Notes: generated by a model from the sequence alone, not told the origin. A stretch of DNA of 64,000 nt from CAVVEQ01 sp963802095 (GCA_963802095.1 CAWDHI010000001.1:186001-250000); one strand, 5' to 3'; shown: positions 17,617-26,584, numbered from the stretch's first letter. Numbers and translations: made by a program.

Positions 17617-20295
17617 TCAGCGCGGATCTGTGGCGATTTGCAGCAAACCAGTCCCGATCCTCCTTGCATCCAAAGGAGCATCTTCTTCCAATACGAGAGA
17701 GATCGCCAAAGGGATTCCTAGCCAACCAGGCCTGGTCCCCCCCATGAACCAGGAAAATGTCCCCTGGCTGCTCTTTGATCTCCCCGATGCCTCCCACCCA
17801 GGGTACGCCGCGCTGGGAAGCATTCCCCGGATATTGCCTGTTTCAACGTTCATTTCATTGTCGTTCTGCGAATGCGGAAAATATACCCACCCGTCAGGAG
17901 ACCGATACGAAACCGCCAGGAGGGGCGATGGGATTTTCGTGTTATTGGTAATGGCGGATGCTGCCAGGGCAACTTGCAAAGGGGATACGCTTAACTGATT
18001 CTCCCCGAACATCAGTGATTTTGGATCATTGAAACCCTGATCCGGATCAATGGCAACTTGAGGGAGGATAAATTCCGGAGAACGCATAAAACCGAATTCA
18101 TCGATCACCCCATAAATTTCCCCTGCAGAGAAAGAACCAGCAAGAGCAATCGAAGGTGCGGGGCAACCAGCGATGATACCTGCTTCCCAGGAATCTTCTT
18201 TATCCGGGCTGAACCCACAGGTGTAATTTACCCCGTTGTATTGAATATCCATTGACCCGGGTGGCTCCCTATCCTGGATTGTTTCGCGTCTCTCCGCCAG
18301 CAGGAATGGAGCGAGCAAGGTGCCAAGTGGGTAGGCAGCCTGGGTGGCGCGGTTGAGCAACGGGGATTGCGAATCCTGCATCCAGCCGCTCCACATACTC
18401 TCCGCCTGGTTGGGATCCACATTCGGGTGGGAGGCCATAGCCAGTACCTCACCGGTTTGTGCGTTCAGAAGAACGAGGGCACCCTTTCTTCCCTCCAATA
18501 ACCGGTCAGCTTCCTGTTGAAGCTGCATATCGATGGTTGTTTTAATATCCAAACCGGGTGGAGGTTGCCCATGCATTAAATGATTCCACCAAATAACCGA
18601 TGCTGGAATCCCGCGCTCACCTCTCAAATATCTATCCAGGGCTGACTCCAGTCCAGTTTGCCCGTAGGATGAAGTATTGAATCCGAAAACCGGACTTAAT
18701 GGAGGATATAGATATACCCTTGCGAAATCTCCTGCATCTCCAGTGGTGTGGTTGATTTTTACCCCCTTGTTATCAAGGATGTTTCCGCGCGGTGAATACC
18801 TTTCATTGATGCCAAGACGGGGATTATCCGTTCGGGTGAGCAGGCTCCCGGAACGGACGATTGACCACCATCCATTTGCCAGCAGGATCAGGACGAAGCC
18901 TGCAATTGCTGCTCCCGCGATGAAAAAGTACGGCACAGGTTTTTCGAGTAGGGCGGGGTCTTCTCCTTCCGTATCGCTAATAAGAATTAGGATCCCCGCA
19001 CAGACCATCGATATCAGCAACGATGAACCTCCATAGGACATGAATGGAAGGGTTACACCGGTAAGCGGCAATACCCTCAGGTTCCCTCCAACGATGAGGA
19101 TCGACTGAAATGCCAATAAGGATGTTACCCCTGCAGCCAGCAAACGGTGATACACAGTTCCAGCTCTAAAAGCGATCCTGAATCCGCGATGGACCAGTAA
19201 GATCATGATGCATATCAAGCCAATTGTGCCCACTAATCCGGTTTCTTCGGAAATCGCTGCAAAGATAAAATCCGATTGAGAGACTGGGACTACCCTGGGG
19301 CTACCCAGCCCAGGTCCGCGGCCGAAAATACCACCGGACGCGACCGCCATGAGTGATTGAACTATCTGGTATGATCGTCCGCTCGGGTCCAGCCAGGGAT
19401 TGATCCAGGAATCAACCCGCAATCGGATGACATCGAAAAGATGATATCCAATATATACCGCCAGGATCAAAACAGCAACGCTTAGCAGGATCTGCCAGTA
19501 CCTGCCAGCAGCCAGGAAAAGCATTATTGAAAAAAGGATCAAAAGGAGTGCGCTGGTTCCCAAATCCCGTTGAACCAGTAATATCGCAATCGCGATCCCA
19601 AAAATTATCAATGCAGGGGTGACCAGGTGGGTGAAATTGAACGCGATTCTGATTCGGTCAGACAAATACGCAGCAAGGAATACAACTAAAAGAAGTTTTA
19701 GGATTTCGGATGGCTGGAAGAATACTCCCGCGAAACCCAACCAAAGCTGTGGACCGAATCCGCCCGGGTATACGCCTATAAATAACGTCAATGCTAGCAT
19801 CACGATTCCAAGCGTCAGCCAAAGATACTTGTAGCTGTGGAGGATTTTCAGAAAACCCTTTGTACGGAGGATGACCCACAAAAGCCCGAGCGAAACAGCC
19901 AGCCAAGCGGTTTGCCTCAAACCAAAATATGGATTCACCCGGTAGATGGTCAATAATCCCCAACCGGAAATAATACTGATCAATGGAATTAGGACGGGGT
20001 CCGCATCGGGAATGATCCGGGTCAGGAATTTCCCCAAGAAATAAAAACCGAGCAGCCAGGTGATAAACCCGAGCCAATGAATCCAAAGAAAGTTCACCTG
20101 CCAGGTGTGCATTCTGACCGCAGGCGAAATCGTTAGAGCCAATGAAAATGAAAAAATAAATATTACCGCAGTTCCGAACAGGCGGTTCCAGATGCCTGCC
20201 GCGGGATTTGAGGTTGAAATGCGCTCCGGTCTCAAATTCAGATATATTTCTTGACGAGAAGTTCGACCTTTTTTAGGGTCTCTGGCGGGATGCAC
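17617..20295 (-). CDS. SEDS (RodA/FtsW) glycosyltransferase fused to a degenerate penicillin-binding domain
   Basis: The N-terminal half (about 35-445) is a ten-helix SEDS protein that should polymerise lipid II into glycan strands; key motifs are QRDLGTS, GRGPGLG and SDFIFAAISEETG with the conserved aspartate D342. The C-terminal half (about 485-892) is a class B PBP-type transpeptidase (LDIKTTIDMQLQQEADRLL, GALVLLNAQTGEVLAMASHP). Its catalytic motifs are lost: the expected SxxK reads YPLGTLLA (T659, A662), the SxN position reads CPAPSIA, and the KTG position reads GRSKSSQ. The 5' end overlaps mtnP by 58 bases without a good ribosome-binding site; TTG 20235, just after the mtnP stop, may be the true start. 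Confidence 0.9.
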   Translation of the reverse strand: MHPARDPKKGRTSRQEIYLNLRPERISTSNPAAGIWNRLFGTAVIFIFSFSLALTISPAVRMHTWQVNFLWIHWLGFITWLLGFYFLGKFLTRIIPDADPVLIPLISIISGWGLLTIYRVNPYFGLRQTAWLAVSLGLLWVILRTKGFLKILHSYKYLWLTLGIVMLALTLFIGVYPGGFGPQLWLGFAGVFFQPSEILKLLLVVFLAAYLSDRIRIAFNFTHLVTPALIIFGIAIAILLVQRDLGTSALLLILFSIMLFLAAGRYWQILLSVAVLILAVYIGYHLFDVIRLRVDSWINPWLDPSGRSYQIVQSLMAVASGGIFGRGPGLGSPRVVPVSQSDFIFAAISEETGLVGTIGLICIMILLVHRGFRIAFRAGTVYHRLLAAGVTSLLAFQSILIVGGNLRVLPLTGVTLPFMSYGGSSLLISMVCAGILILISDTEGEDPALLEKPVPYFFIAGAAIAGFVLILLANGWWSIVRSGSLLTRTDNPRLGINERYSPRGNILDNKGVKINHTTGDAGDFARVYLYPPLSPVFGFNTSSYGQTGLESALDRYLRGERGIPASVIWWNHLMHGQPPPGLDIKTTIDMQLQQEADRLLEGRKGALVLLNAQTGEVLAMASHPNVDPNQAESMWSGWMQDSQSPLLNRATQAAYPLGTLLAPFLLAERRETIQDREPPGSMDIQYNGVNYTCGFSPDKEDSWEAGIIAGCPAPSIALAGSFSAGEIYGVIDEFGFMRSPEFILPQVAIDPDQGFNDPKSLMFGENQLSVSPLQVALAASAITNNTKIPSPLLAVSYRSPDGWVYFPHSQNDNEMNVETGNIRGMLPSAAYPGWEASGRSKSSQGTFSWFMGGTRPGWLGIPLAISLVLEEDAPLDARRIGTGLLQIATDPR

Positions 20296-21101
20296 TCCGG
20301 GGAAGTGATGATGGCGTTCTCAAGCGCGCGGGAACAGGTACAAGGGAATTCATCCGGTAGCGACTTTACAAGCTCAGCGATGGATTGCTGAGCGAGGCTA
20401 GTATTCTTTTGAAGAGTGCGGACAACTACATCGACGGAAACCTGTTCTTCAGTCAGATGCCAGACGTCATAATCGGTTATATGCGCCATCACCGAAAAAC
20501 ACATTTCTGCTTCACGGGCGAGAAATGCCTCAGGGGACGTGGTCATGCCAATTATGGACATTCCCCAGGAACGGAACAGATTGGATTCGCCTTTGGTTGA
20601 AAAGCGAGGACCTTCGATGGTGATGGAAGTGCCACCCTTATGACAAGTACCCCCGCATTTTGCAATTGCCTCAACCAGCAGATTCCCCAATACTCCGCAG
20701 AATGGATCCGCCACACCAACATGAACGACCAATCCACCTTCGAAGAAAGTGCGCTCCCGGCGGCGGGTGAAATCGACGATCTGGTCCGGGATTACGATCT
20801 GACCGGGAACAAAATCATCCCGGAGCGATCCACAAGCACTGATGCTGACGAGCCGTTGAATTCCCAGCGATTTCAGCGCATAAATATTCGCCTTGTAATT
20901 AATTTCCGAGGGGGAAAGGTAATGACCGATCCCATGTCTTGCCAGGAAAGCGATCTTCTTTCCTTCCAGCCGGCCGATTACAACCGGTGAGGATGGGTCA
21001 CCGAAAGGGGTGGGAATATCCACTGACCTGGCTTCCTTCAATCCCGGCATCTGATATAACCCTGAGCCACCGATGATCCCAAGAATTGGTTGATCAGTCA
21101 T
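20238..21101 (-). CDS. mtnP: S-methyl-5'-thioadenosine phosphorylase
   Basis: The enzyme phosphorolyses methylthioadenosine, the by-product of polyamine or homoserine-lactone synthesis, to adenine and methylthioribose-1-phosphate, the substrate of MtnA (57.1 kb). Motifs of the family are GIIGGSGLYQM, the phosphate-binding ARHGIGH, CGSLRDDFVPGQIVIPDQI, and EGPRFSTKGES. The frame opens with GTG at 21110, but GGAGG inside that region is spaced correctly for ATG 21101 (MTDQPILG), giving 287 aa. It separates the FHA genes from the SEDS-PBP gene on the same strand. PNP-like activity on other nucleosides is possible. Confidence 0.93.
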   Translation of the reverse strand: MTDQPILGIIGGSGLYQMPGLKEARSVDIPTPFGDPSSPVVIGRLEGKKIAFLARHGIGHYLSPSEINYKANIYALKSLGIQRLVSISACGSLRDDFVPGQIVIPDQIVDFTRRRERTFFEGGLVVHVGVADPFCGVLGNLLVEAIAKCGGTCHKGGTSITIEGPRFSTKGESNLFRSWGMSIIGMTTSPEAFLAREAEMCFSVMAHITDYDVWHLTEEQVSVDVVVRTLQKNTSLAQQSIAELVKSLPDEFPCTCSRALENAIITSPECIPPETLKKVELLVKKYI

Positions 21102-21149
21102 TGCTTTCACCTCCTTCGAGACAGTTTGTTATTATCATAGCATAAACCC

Positions 21150-21581
21150 TTATGGAACTTGTTGTACATGGACAAGCAAGGTGACACTTCCACAGGTGAT
21201 CCGGTCGCCATCATCCAACACGGTTGGTTTAAGAACAGGTTGGTCGTTTATAAAAGAACCATTTGTGGACTGCATATCTGCCAACCACCATTGCTTATGG
21301 TGATAACTTAACCTGGCATGCCTGGCGGATAGGGTGCTTTCATCAAGATAAACTTCGCACCCTGGATCACGCCCGATAAATGCTTCGGGGGTTTCCAACG
21401 AGATCTGATTCAATTCAGTCTGTCCTTCAACTTCCAGTATCAGGTTTGGTAATTTTACCCGGGCAGCAGCGGCAGCCTGTTGCCGGAGGTCCTTCCAAAC
21501 AATGTAAATGACAAACCCAACAAAAGCAAAAAGGCAGACTGCCATCACACCTCGGAGAAGGAGTACCAGGATGCCGCTCAA
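21150..21581 (-). CDS. Membrane-anchored FHA-domain protein (FhaB-like)
   Basis: A single N-terminal membrane helix (about 5-28) is followed by a short linker and one forkhead-associated domain (about 60-140) that binds phosphothreonine. FHA hallmarks seen are IGRDPGCEVYLDESTLSARHARL (GR, S, H) and STNGSFIND (NG). At 143 aa it matches FhaB/FipA of actinobacteria, which sits beside rodA and pbpA and recruits phosphorylated cell-wall proteins. It overlaps the upstream FHA gene by four bases. No Ser/Thr kinase is encoded in the window. Confidence 0.88.
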   Translation of the reverse strand: MSGILVLLLRGVMAVCLFAFVGFVIYIVWKDLRQQAAAAARVKLPNLILEVEGQTELNQISLETPEAFIGRDPGCEVYLDESTLSARHARLSYHHKQWWLADMQSTNGSFINDQPVLKPTVLDDGDRITCGSVTLLVHVQQVP

Positions 21582-22348
21582 GAAGGCTTCTCCTGAGAAA
21601 CTACATCAGGCTCGATCTTATCTGTCTGGTTGAGATCAATATCTTTGTTGAAGATCAAAGGATATCCCCCAAGAGAAATCACATCCCCGGGTTTAAGTGA
21701 CTGGCTGCGCACGCGGTTGTTATTTACGAAGGTTCCCCCGGTGGAATCGAGGTCGAAAATCGTAATGTTGCCATCCGCGATTCGGATCTGAGCATGAAGG
21801 CGGGAGACACGTCCATCAGGAATGACAAGATCATTGGTTTCCCGGCGCCCGAGATTGAATATCGGGCCGTGGAGAGGAAACTCCTTTCCGTCCGCGATAA
21901 GAAAAACCCGCCAGTGATCACCGAATGGCATTTTCGTTTCGGTGATGGGAATTTTCATGATCTGAGTTTTTGGTGGAACCCCTGACTGCCAATCACAATC
22001 CACAAGAAAGACCCCAGACTCCAATCGATCCTCCTCCACGGGATCGATTCTTGGCGGGGATTGAAACGTGGTTAGAGAATCCTTTGCTTCATTTTGGATT
22101 GCATCCGTTATATATTCTACCCAGCCGGGAGACTTGTTTACGAGATTCCACGTATGAAAATTCGCGTGAATCCGAAAATGATCCGGTGCCGGCGATACTC
22201 CACCTTCATTTCCGGTGATGACCCCGCGCATTTGAACTAAAACTGTTTCAGTGAGGGTGGATATGAGGCTGGAGTGGGTTGAACCCGCAATATTGATTTC
22301 AAACAGCGAACGCAACACGTTCTCGGCTTTTCCCAGAAGCTTAGTCAT
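21578..22348 (-). CDS. FHA-domain protein with N-terminal DUF3662-like region (FhaA-like)
   Basis: The first 120 residues begin LLGKAENVLRSLFEINIAGS, resembling the DUF3662/FhaA N-terminal module. The C-terminal 95 residues form an FHA domain with LGRRETNDLVIPDGRVSRLHAQ and STGGTFVNNNRV. No membrane helix is seen, so it should be cytoplasmic. By analogy with actinobacterial FhaA it may read Thr-phosphorylated partners in wall synthesis. A TATAAT box lies six bases before its ATG, which suggests a leaderless transcript. It overlaps the fhaB-like gene by four bases. Confidence 0.85.
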   Translation of the reverse strand: MTKLLGKAENVLRSLFEINIAGSTHSSLISTLTETVLVQMRGVITGNEGGVSPAPDHFRIHANFHTWNLVNKSPGWVEYITDAIQNEAKDSLTTFQSPPRIDPVEEDRLESGVFLVDCDWQSGVPPKTQIMKIPITETKMPFGDHWRVFLIADGKEFPLHGPIFNLGRRETNDLVIPDGRVSRLHAQIRIADGNITIFDLDSTGGTFVNNNRVRSQSLKPGDVISLGGYPLIFNKDIDLNQTDKIEPDVVSQEKPS

Positions 22349-22354
22349 TCAGCT

Positions 22355-22360
22355 ATTATA
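22355..22360 (-). promoter_or_regulatory. -10 box TATAAT six bases before the fhaA-like ATG
   Basis: On the minus strand TATAAT is followed by AGCTGA and then ATG. Transcription starting about seven bases after the -10 box would begin at or next to the start codon, giving a leaderless mRNA. No ribosome-binding site is present in the interval. Confidence 0.5.
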
Positions 22361-22402
22361 TTGCGGACGCTCGGTGAATTTCTAATAATTCGATTAAGGA
22401 AG

Positions 22403-22876
22403 TCAACCAAGTGCGATGGAAGCCATCCGGGCTGCGGTGATGGATTGGAAATCCTCCACGCGCATTCGTATCTTTAATCCACGCATACCCCCTGAAACAT
22501 AAAACTCTTCGAGGTTGGCAGAGGAATCATCCAGCAGAATATCAAAACCGCGGTTCAAAAGTGCAAGGGCGGAAATACCGCCCACTCTGAGTCCAGTAAG
22601 GGATTCAGCTTCCTTCTCGGTTGCGGTAGTTACCTTTTTCTCCCCGATGATAGCTGCCACGGATTTAAGATTCACCCGCTTATCACCAGGCACAACTGCC
22701 AGAATGGGTTTCCCTTTTTTCTCACGAAGCAAAACAATGGTTTTATAAATCATATTGGGTGGCACTTTCAAGTACTCTGCAGTTTCCACAGCGCCAAGTT
22801 TTTCTGCCGGAGTTTCCACCGAGTTGAAAACAATTTTCTTTGAATCCAAGAGGCGGGTGACGTTGTTTGTGGACAC
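22403..22876 (-). CDS. YbaK/ProX-type aminoacyl-tRNA deacylase
   Basis: This small cytoplasmic enzyme most likely hydrolyses mischarged aminoacyl-tRNA, as in Cys-tRNA-Pro deacylase YbaK. Family features are TAEYLKVPPNMIYKTIVL with the catalytic lysine, VVPGDKRVNLKSVAA, and VGGISALALL (the GGxSPxG-like loop). The frame is open up to 22969, inside the upstream PHP gene. GTG 22876 lies four bases after the PHP stop with AGGGG at a fitting distance and gives 157 aa, the usual length. ATG 22894 is an alternative. It is probably cotranscribed with the PHP gene. Confidence 0.88.
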   Translation of the reverse strand: MSTNNVTRLLDSKKIVFNSVETPAEKLGAVETAEYLKVPPNMIYKTIVLLREKKGKPILAVVPGDKRVNLKSVAAIIGEKKVTTATEKEAESLTGLRVGGISALALLNRGFDILLDDSSANLEEFYVSGGMRGLKIRMRVEDFQSITAARMASIALG

Positions 22877-22880
22877 AATG

Positions 22881-23945
22881 TTATCCCCTAACATAGATCG
22901 GGTTGCTGAAAATCCAGCCTCTCGATTTCCCTTTAAAGTGGATTCGGCATTCCACCCGGTAAATACCAATTGTGGTTACCTGGTGATTAATCATCTCCCG
23001 ATCCTGCCACCGGCCGATGAGCTCCCCGTTTCGGAGAAGCCGGCAATCACATTTTCTCGGGAGGGTGATCGTGAAATTCACTTCACCCCGAAAAACCAGG
23101 TCATCTCCCATGATGGCTCTACCCTCCCCACTGGTTGCGGTAAACCGGAAACCCCGGGTGGGGTGCGGTAGGTCATAACCCACGAAGCAGTGCCCAGTTT
23201 TCAATGCCTCATAGGCTCGTGAACGGGATGATTCCAGGTCTTCTCCGAGTTCATCCTCGATCAAAAGATGGGTATTCACTGCCCGAAAATGAAATCCGTA
23301 GGGAAAGATCTCCCGGTGAAAGGGACCGAGATGGATTATTAATGCATGGGCGTCCGAACCGCCGATCGCAATCACTCTTTTCCCGGTAATCATCAATTCA
23401 TCCCACTTCTTCAGCAGGACATTCGGAGGTCCATGAGGGATACGATCCGGGAAGAAACCATAAATTATTGCCTGCGCTTTGGTCCTGGCTACCGCTTTGA
23501 ACTCACTCAAGCCATTCCACAATTCGATGCCAGTAAATCCTTCAGTCTGCCAATCCTCCCAGGAGATATCCGGTTCACCGAAGAAGGGCATGTCGGTCTC
23601 CATCGGGTGAGCTAGAAATGACATCCCGCCACTTTTTTTCACCTCTTCGATCAACTTTTGTGGGTCAAAGGCAAACTTAGCCAATTCTTTGCGAGCGTCA
23701 AATACCAGGAGATGATTCTTTTGGGGATTACGCGTCTGATCGTGGACCTCCTCACCGATAAACAAAAAAACGCGACCCTTTTCGGTTTGGAAGACTTTCT
23801 CTGCACCTTGCACCCAGACGTTGTGATCGGTTACAAGAACAGCATCGATTCCTGCCTCCAGGGCAGCACGGAGAATATCATCATATGTGCCAACTCCATC
23901 CGAAAGGAGTGTGTGCATGTGAAGATTAAGAATATACTCATTCAT
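22881..23945 (-). CDS. PHP-domain phosphoesterase
   Basis: The PHP (polymerase and histidinol phosphatase) domain supplies metal-binding motifs: NLHMHTLLSDG (HxH), TDHN, the glutamate of GEEV, and FLAHP. A later GGSDAHA motif completes the site, and the C-terminal 100 residues form a beta-rich PHP-associated domain. The substrate is unknown; trinuclear metal phosphoesterases of this group act on nucleotides, histidinol phosphate or related phosphoesters. At 354 aa it is a stand-alone enzyme and not part of a polymerase. Its ATG lies five bases from the secG -35 box, so the two genes diverge from a very short region. Confidence 0.88.
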   Translation of the reverse strand: MNEYILNLHMHTLLSDGVGTYDDILRAALEAGIDAVLVTDHNVWVQGAEKVFQTEKGRVFLFIGEEVHDQTRNPQKNHLLVFDARKELAKFAFDPQKLIEEVKKSGGMSFLAHPMETDMPFFGEPDISWEDWQTEGFTGIELWNGLSEFKAVARTKAQAIIYGFFPDRIPHGPPNVLLKKWDELMITGKRVIAIGGSDAHALIIHLGPFHREIFPYGFHFRAVNTHLLIEDELGEDLESSRSRAYEALKTGHCFVGYDLPHPTRGFRFTATSGEGRAIMGDDLVFRGEVNFTITLPRKCDCRLLRNGELIGRWQDREMINHQVTTIGIYRVECRIHFKGKSRGWIFSNPIYVRG

Positions 23946-23950
23946 CTTGG

Positions 23951-23980
23951 TTGACGGGAGTTGAAATTGGCGGGTATAAT
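23951..23980 (+). promoter_or_regulatory. Sigma-A-type promoter of secG
   Basis: TTGACG (23951-23956) and TATAAT (23975-23980) are separated by 18 bases, and GTG 24014 lies 33 bases after the -10 box. The promoter lies inside the apparent N-terminal extension of the secG frame, which supports the shorter start. Confidence 0.8.
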
Positions 23981-24013
23981 CGGGTTGTTCAAGAATCCTG
24001 GAGGAAAATTTCT

Positions 24014-24250
24014 GTGATCACTTATATCAATATTGCCCTGATTATAACTTCTGTAGCCTTGATCATCTGCGTAGTTCTTCAGAACAAAGGGGTTGGCATG
24101 GGAAGCCTTACCGGTTCGGATACTGGTGCCATGTTCACTGCCCGGCGCGGGATCGAAAAAACCTTGTTCTATATCACCATCAGCTTGAGCGTCCTGTTTT
24201 TCATTCTGACGATCGTAGCAGTGACCTTGGCAATGCCCGCGGGGGTCTGA
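24014..24250 (+). CDS. secG: Protein-export membrane protein SecG
   Basis: SecG is the small third subunit of the SecYEG translocon in the inner membrane. Two hydrophobic helices (about 4-24 and 50-72) flank a loop with the conserved VLQNKGVGMGSLTGSDTGAM stretch. The open frame starts at 23951, but a promoter lies inside it, and GGAGG at 24000-24004 fits GTG 24014 (VITYINIALI), giving 78 aa, the normal length. The substrate-binding protein gene follows after 87 bases. Confidence 0.93.
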   Translation: MITYINIALIITSVALIICVVLQNKGVGMGSLTGSDTGAMFTARRGIEKTLFYITISLSVLFFILTIVAVTLAMPAGV

Positions 24251-24337
24251 TAACGCAACCAGCCCGGACCATCACGAGAAAACACCAAACGGGCGATCCC
24301 TCGATAAAAGGCACTTCGCCCTTTTTCCTTTAATAAC

Positions 24338-26017
24338 ATGAAAAAACTACGCTGGCAGCTTTTGATCATTCTACTGACCGGTTTGGTGATCGGTGTATTG
24401 CTTCTCCTTGAGCAACCCGGCACTAATCTTCTACTCCCGCAACCTGCCTCAGGTGGGACGTATACAGAGGCAATGGTTGGGCAAATGCAACGGTTGAATC
24501 CATTGCTTGCCTACGGAAACCAGGCAGATCGCGATATCAACCGCCTGCTTTATTCCAGCTTGTTTACCACAGATAGCCGCGGCTTACCCCAGGGTGACCT
24601 TGTGGATAAATGGGGGCTTTCTGAAGATGGCAAGATCTACAACATGGAACTCAAATCCGGCGCGAAGTGGCATGATGGTCAACCGTTGACCCCCGAAGAT
24701 GTGGTTTTCACGATCGACCTGATGCGAAATGGCGGAGATGTGGTCCCGCAGGATATCCAGGAATTTTGGGAGAATGTCGAAGTAAAAGCGCTCGGAGAGA
24801 AGAACCTGCAATTCATTCTCCCGGAACCGTTCGCTCCATTTCTGGATTACCTCAATTTTGGCATCCTGCCCAAGCATCTGCTCAACGGTGGGAGTATCGA
24901 AGTTATCAAGGAATCCCCCATAAACCTGCAACCAGTAGGATCCGGGCCTTTTAAATTTAAAGCACTTCTGACGGAAAATGGAGCCATCAAGGGGATCACG
25001 CTGACCGCAAATGAGGATTACTACGATAATCCCCCGTATATTCAGCAAATAAATATTAAATATTTTCCTGATGAAGCCAGCGCACTTCAAGCCTACAAAG
25101 AAGGAACCGTGCAAGGTGTAAGCAGGCTCAGCGGAGAAAACCTGAAAGTTGCGCTGTCTGAACCTTCTCTACTTACATATTCCGGAAGGTTGCCAATGAT
25201 GTCGATGATCCTGCTGAACCTCAATAACGCTGAGGTTTCCTTTTTCCAGGAAGAAACGATCCGGAAAGCCCTGCTCCAGGGATTGGATCGGCAGCGCATC
25301 ATTAATACCATCCTGAAAGGACAGGCTATCATAGCCAATGGTCCGATATTCCCGGGTACCTGGGCATATTATGACGGAGTTCAACCGATCCCCTATTCTC
25401 CGGAGATGGCTAAAAGCCAGATCATCCAGTCAGGTTATGTCCTCCCCGCAGAAGGGGGAACCATCCGCAAGAAGGAAGATGCTGAATTTGCGTTCACAAT
25501 GCTTTACCCTGATGACGAATATCATAAATCGCTTGCTGAAACGATCCAAGCAAATTGGGAGTCCTTGGGTTTGCGGGTTGACCTGGAGGCTGTGCCTTAC
25601 GACCAATTGATCAACGATCGATTGGCAAACAGGGATTACCAGGCTGCCCTGGTGGATCTTAACCTCTCCAATTCGCCTGATCCCGATCCATATCCATTCT
25701 GGGATCAATCCCAGATCGCCAGTGGACAGAATTATTCCCAGTGGGATAACCGATTGGTAAGTGAATTTCTGGAAAACGCACGGGTTTCCCGAGACCTGGA
25801 TGAACGCTACCGATTCTATCGAAACTTCCAGGTTGTTTTTAATAAAGAGGTACCCGCACTACCGCTCTTCTACCCTGTATACAGCTTCGGGGTGGATCAA
25901 GCGGTTCAGGGGGTGAGCATGGGACCGTTGTTTGATATATCTGACAGGTTTGCCACCATTACGGAATGGTTTTTTGCCACAAACAGGAACCGTCCCGACC
26001 AGCAATCGACTCCTTGA
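24338..26017 (+). CDS. ABC transporter substrate-binding protein, family 5 (oligopeptide type)
   Basis: This exported solute receptor has an N-terminal hydrophobic anchor (about 5-27) without a lipobox, so it is either membrane-tethered or secreted. The SBP family 5 signature is present (DLVDKWGLSEDGKIYNMELK, AKWHDGQPLTPEDVVFTIDLM), and GSGPFKFK, TIRKALLQGLDRQRII and a PALPLFYPVYSF segment follow. Length (559 aa) is normal. No permease or ATPase genes for peptide uptake are adjacent, so its partners must be encoded elsewhere. The gene after it starts ten bases downstream. Confidence 0.92.
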   Translation: MKKLRWQLLIILLTGLVIGVLLLLEQPGTNLLLPQPASGGTYTEAMVGQMQRLNPLLAYGNQADRDINRLLYSSLFTTDSRGLPQGDLVDKWGLSEDGKIYNMELKSGAKWHDGQPLTPEDVVFTIDLMRNGGDVVPQDIQEFWENVEVKALGEKNLQFILPEPFAPFLDYLNFGILPKHLLNGGSIEVIKESPINLQPVGSGPFKFKALLTENGAIKGITLTANEDYYDNPPYIQQINIKYFPDEASALQAYKEGTVQGVSRLSGENLKVALSEPSLLTYSGRLPMMSMILLNLNNAEVSFFQEETIRKALLQGLDRQRIINTILKGQAIIANGPIFPGTWAYYDGVQPIPYSPEMAKSQIIQSGYVLPAEGGTIRKKEDAEFAFTMLYPDDEYHKSLAETIQANWESLGLRVDLEAVPYDQLINDRLANRDYQAALVDLNLSNSPDPDPYPFWDQSQIASGQNYSQWDNRLVSEFLENARVSRDLDERYRFYRNFQVVFNKEVPALPLFYPVYSFGVDQAVQGVSMGPLFDISDRFATITEWFFATNRNRPDQQSTP

Positions 26018-26027
26018 AAAGTCTTCC

Positions 26028-26579
26028 ATGCCTAAACCTAAAACCTGGTCTGGTGATGATGGATTAACCGATATTCTCGGTAAGGGGAGAGTGGAGAAAT
26101 CAAGCCTTCGGATAGAATGCCTGGGCGCGCTGGATGAATCGTCAGCAGCGTTGGGCTTGGCGAAATCATTCTGTTCCGATAATGGAATTCAACAGAATAT
26201 CAGCCTGCTCCAGAAGACGCTCTACCGGTTGATGACGGAAGCCGCCGCCACGAAAGATGCTATCGATAATTTCCCAGGTGTATCGGCCGAAGAAGTGAAA
26301 TGGCTGGAGGAGGAAGTGCGGTCGATCGAAAAATCCGTGATGATCCCGGACGAATTCGTCCTCTCTGGAACCACCCGATTTTCCGCAGCGCTGGATGTGG
26401 CCAGAACCACGGTACGCAGGGCGGAGCGACGATTGGTGGACCTCAGTCACCATGGAGAATATGAAAATATTGAAGGGTTGAAATTTATCAACCGTTTATC
26501 AACGCTGATCTTTTACATGGAGATTAGGGAAATTATCTCTCAACCGAACCCCGGCAACTTTAAGGCAAAGCAATATTAA
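26028..26579 (+). CDS. Cob(I)alamin adenosyltransferase, PduO type
   Basis: The enzyme transfers the adenosyl group of ATP to cob(I)alamin to make coenzyme B12. PduO/MMAB features are the N-terminal TWSGDDGLTDILGKGRVEKS, the ALDESSAALGLA helix, and the C-terminal DVARTTVRRAERRLV with the ATP-binding arginines. The frame is open from 25932, inside the previous gene, but ATG 26028 (MPKPKTWSGDDG) gives the usual length of 183 aa. It lies ten bases after the binding-protein gene and ends five bases before a strong terminator. No other B12 genes are nearby. Confidence 0.92.
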   Translation: MPKPKTWSGDDGLTDILGKGRVEKSSLRIECLGALDESSAALGLAKSFCSDNGIQQNISLLQKTLYRLMTEAAATKDAIDNFPGVSAEEVKWLEEEVRSIEKSVMIPDEFVLSGTTRFSAALDVARTTVRRAERRLVDLSHHGEYENIEGLKFINRLSTLIFYMEIREIISQPNPGNFKAKQY

Positions 26580-26584
26580 AAATA

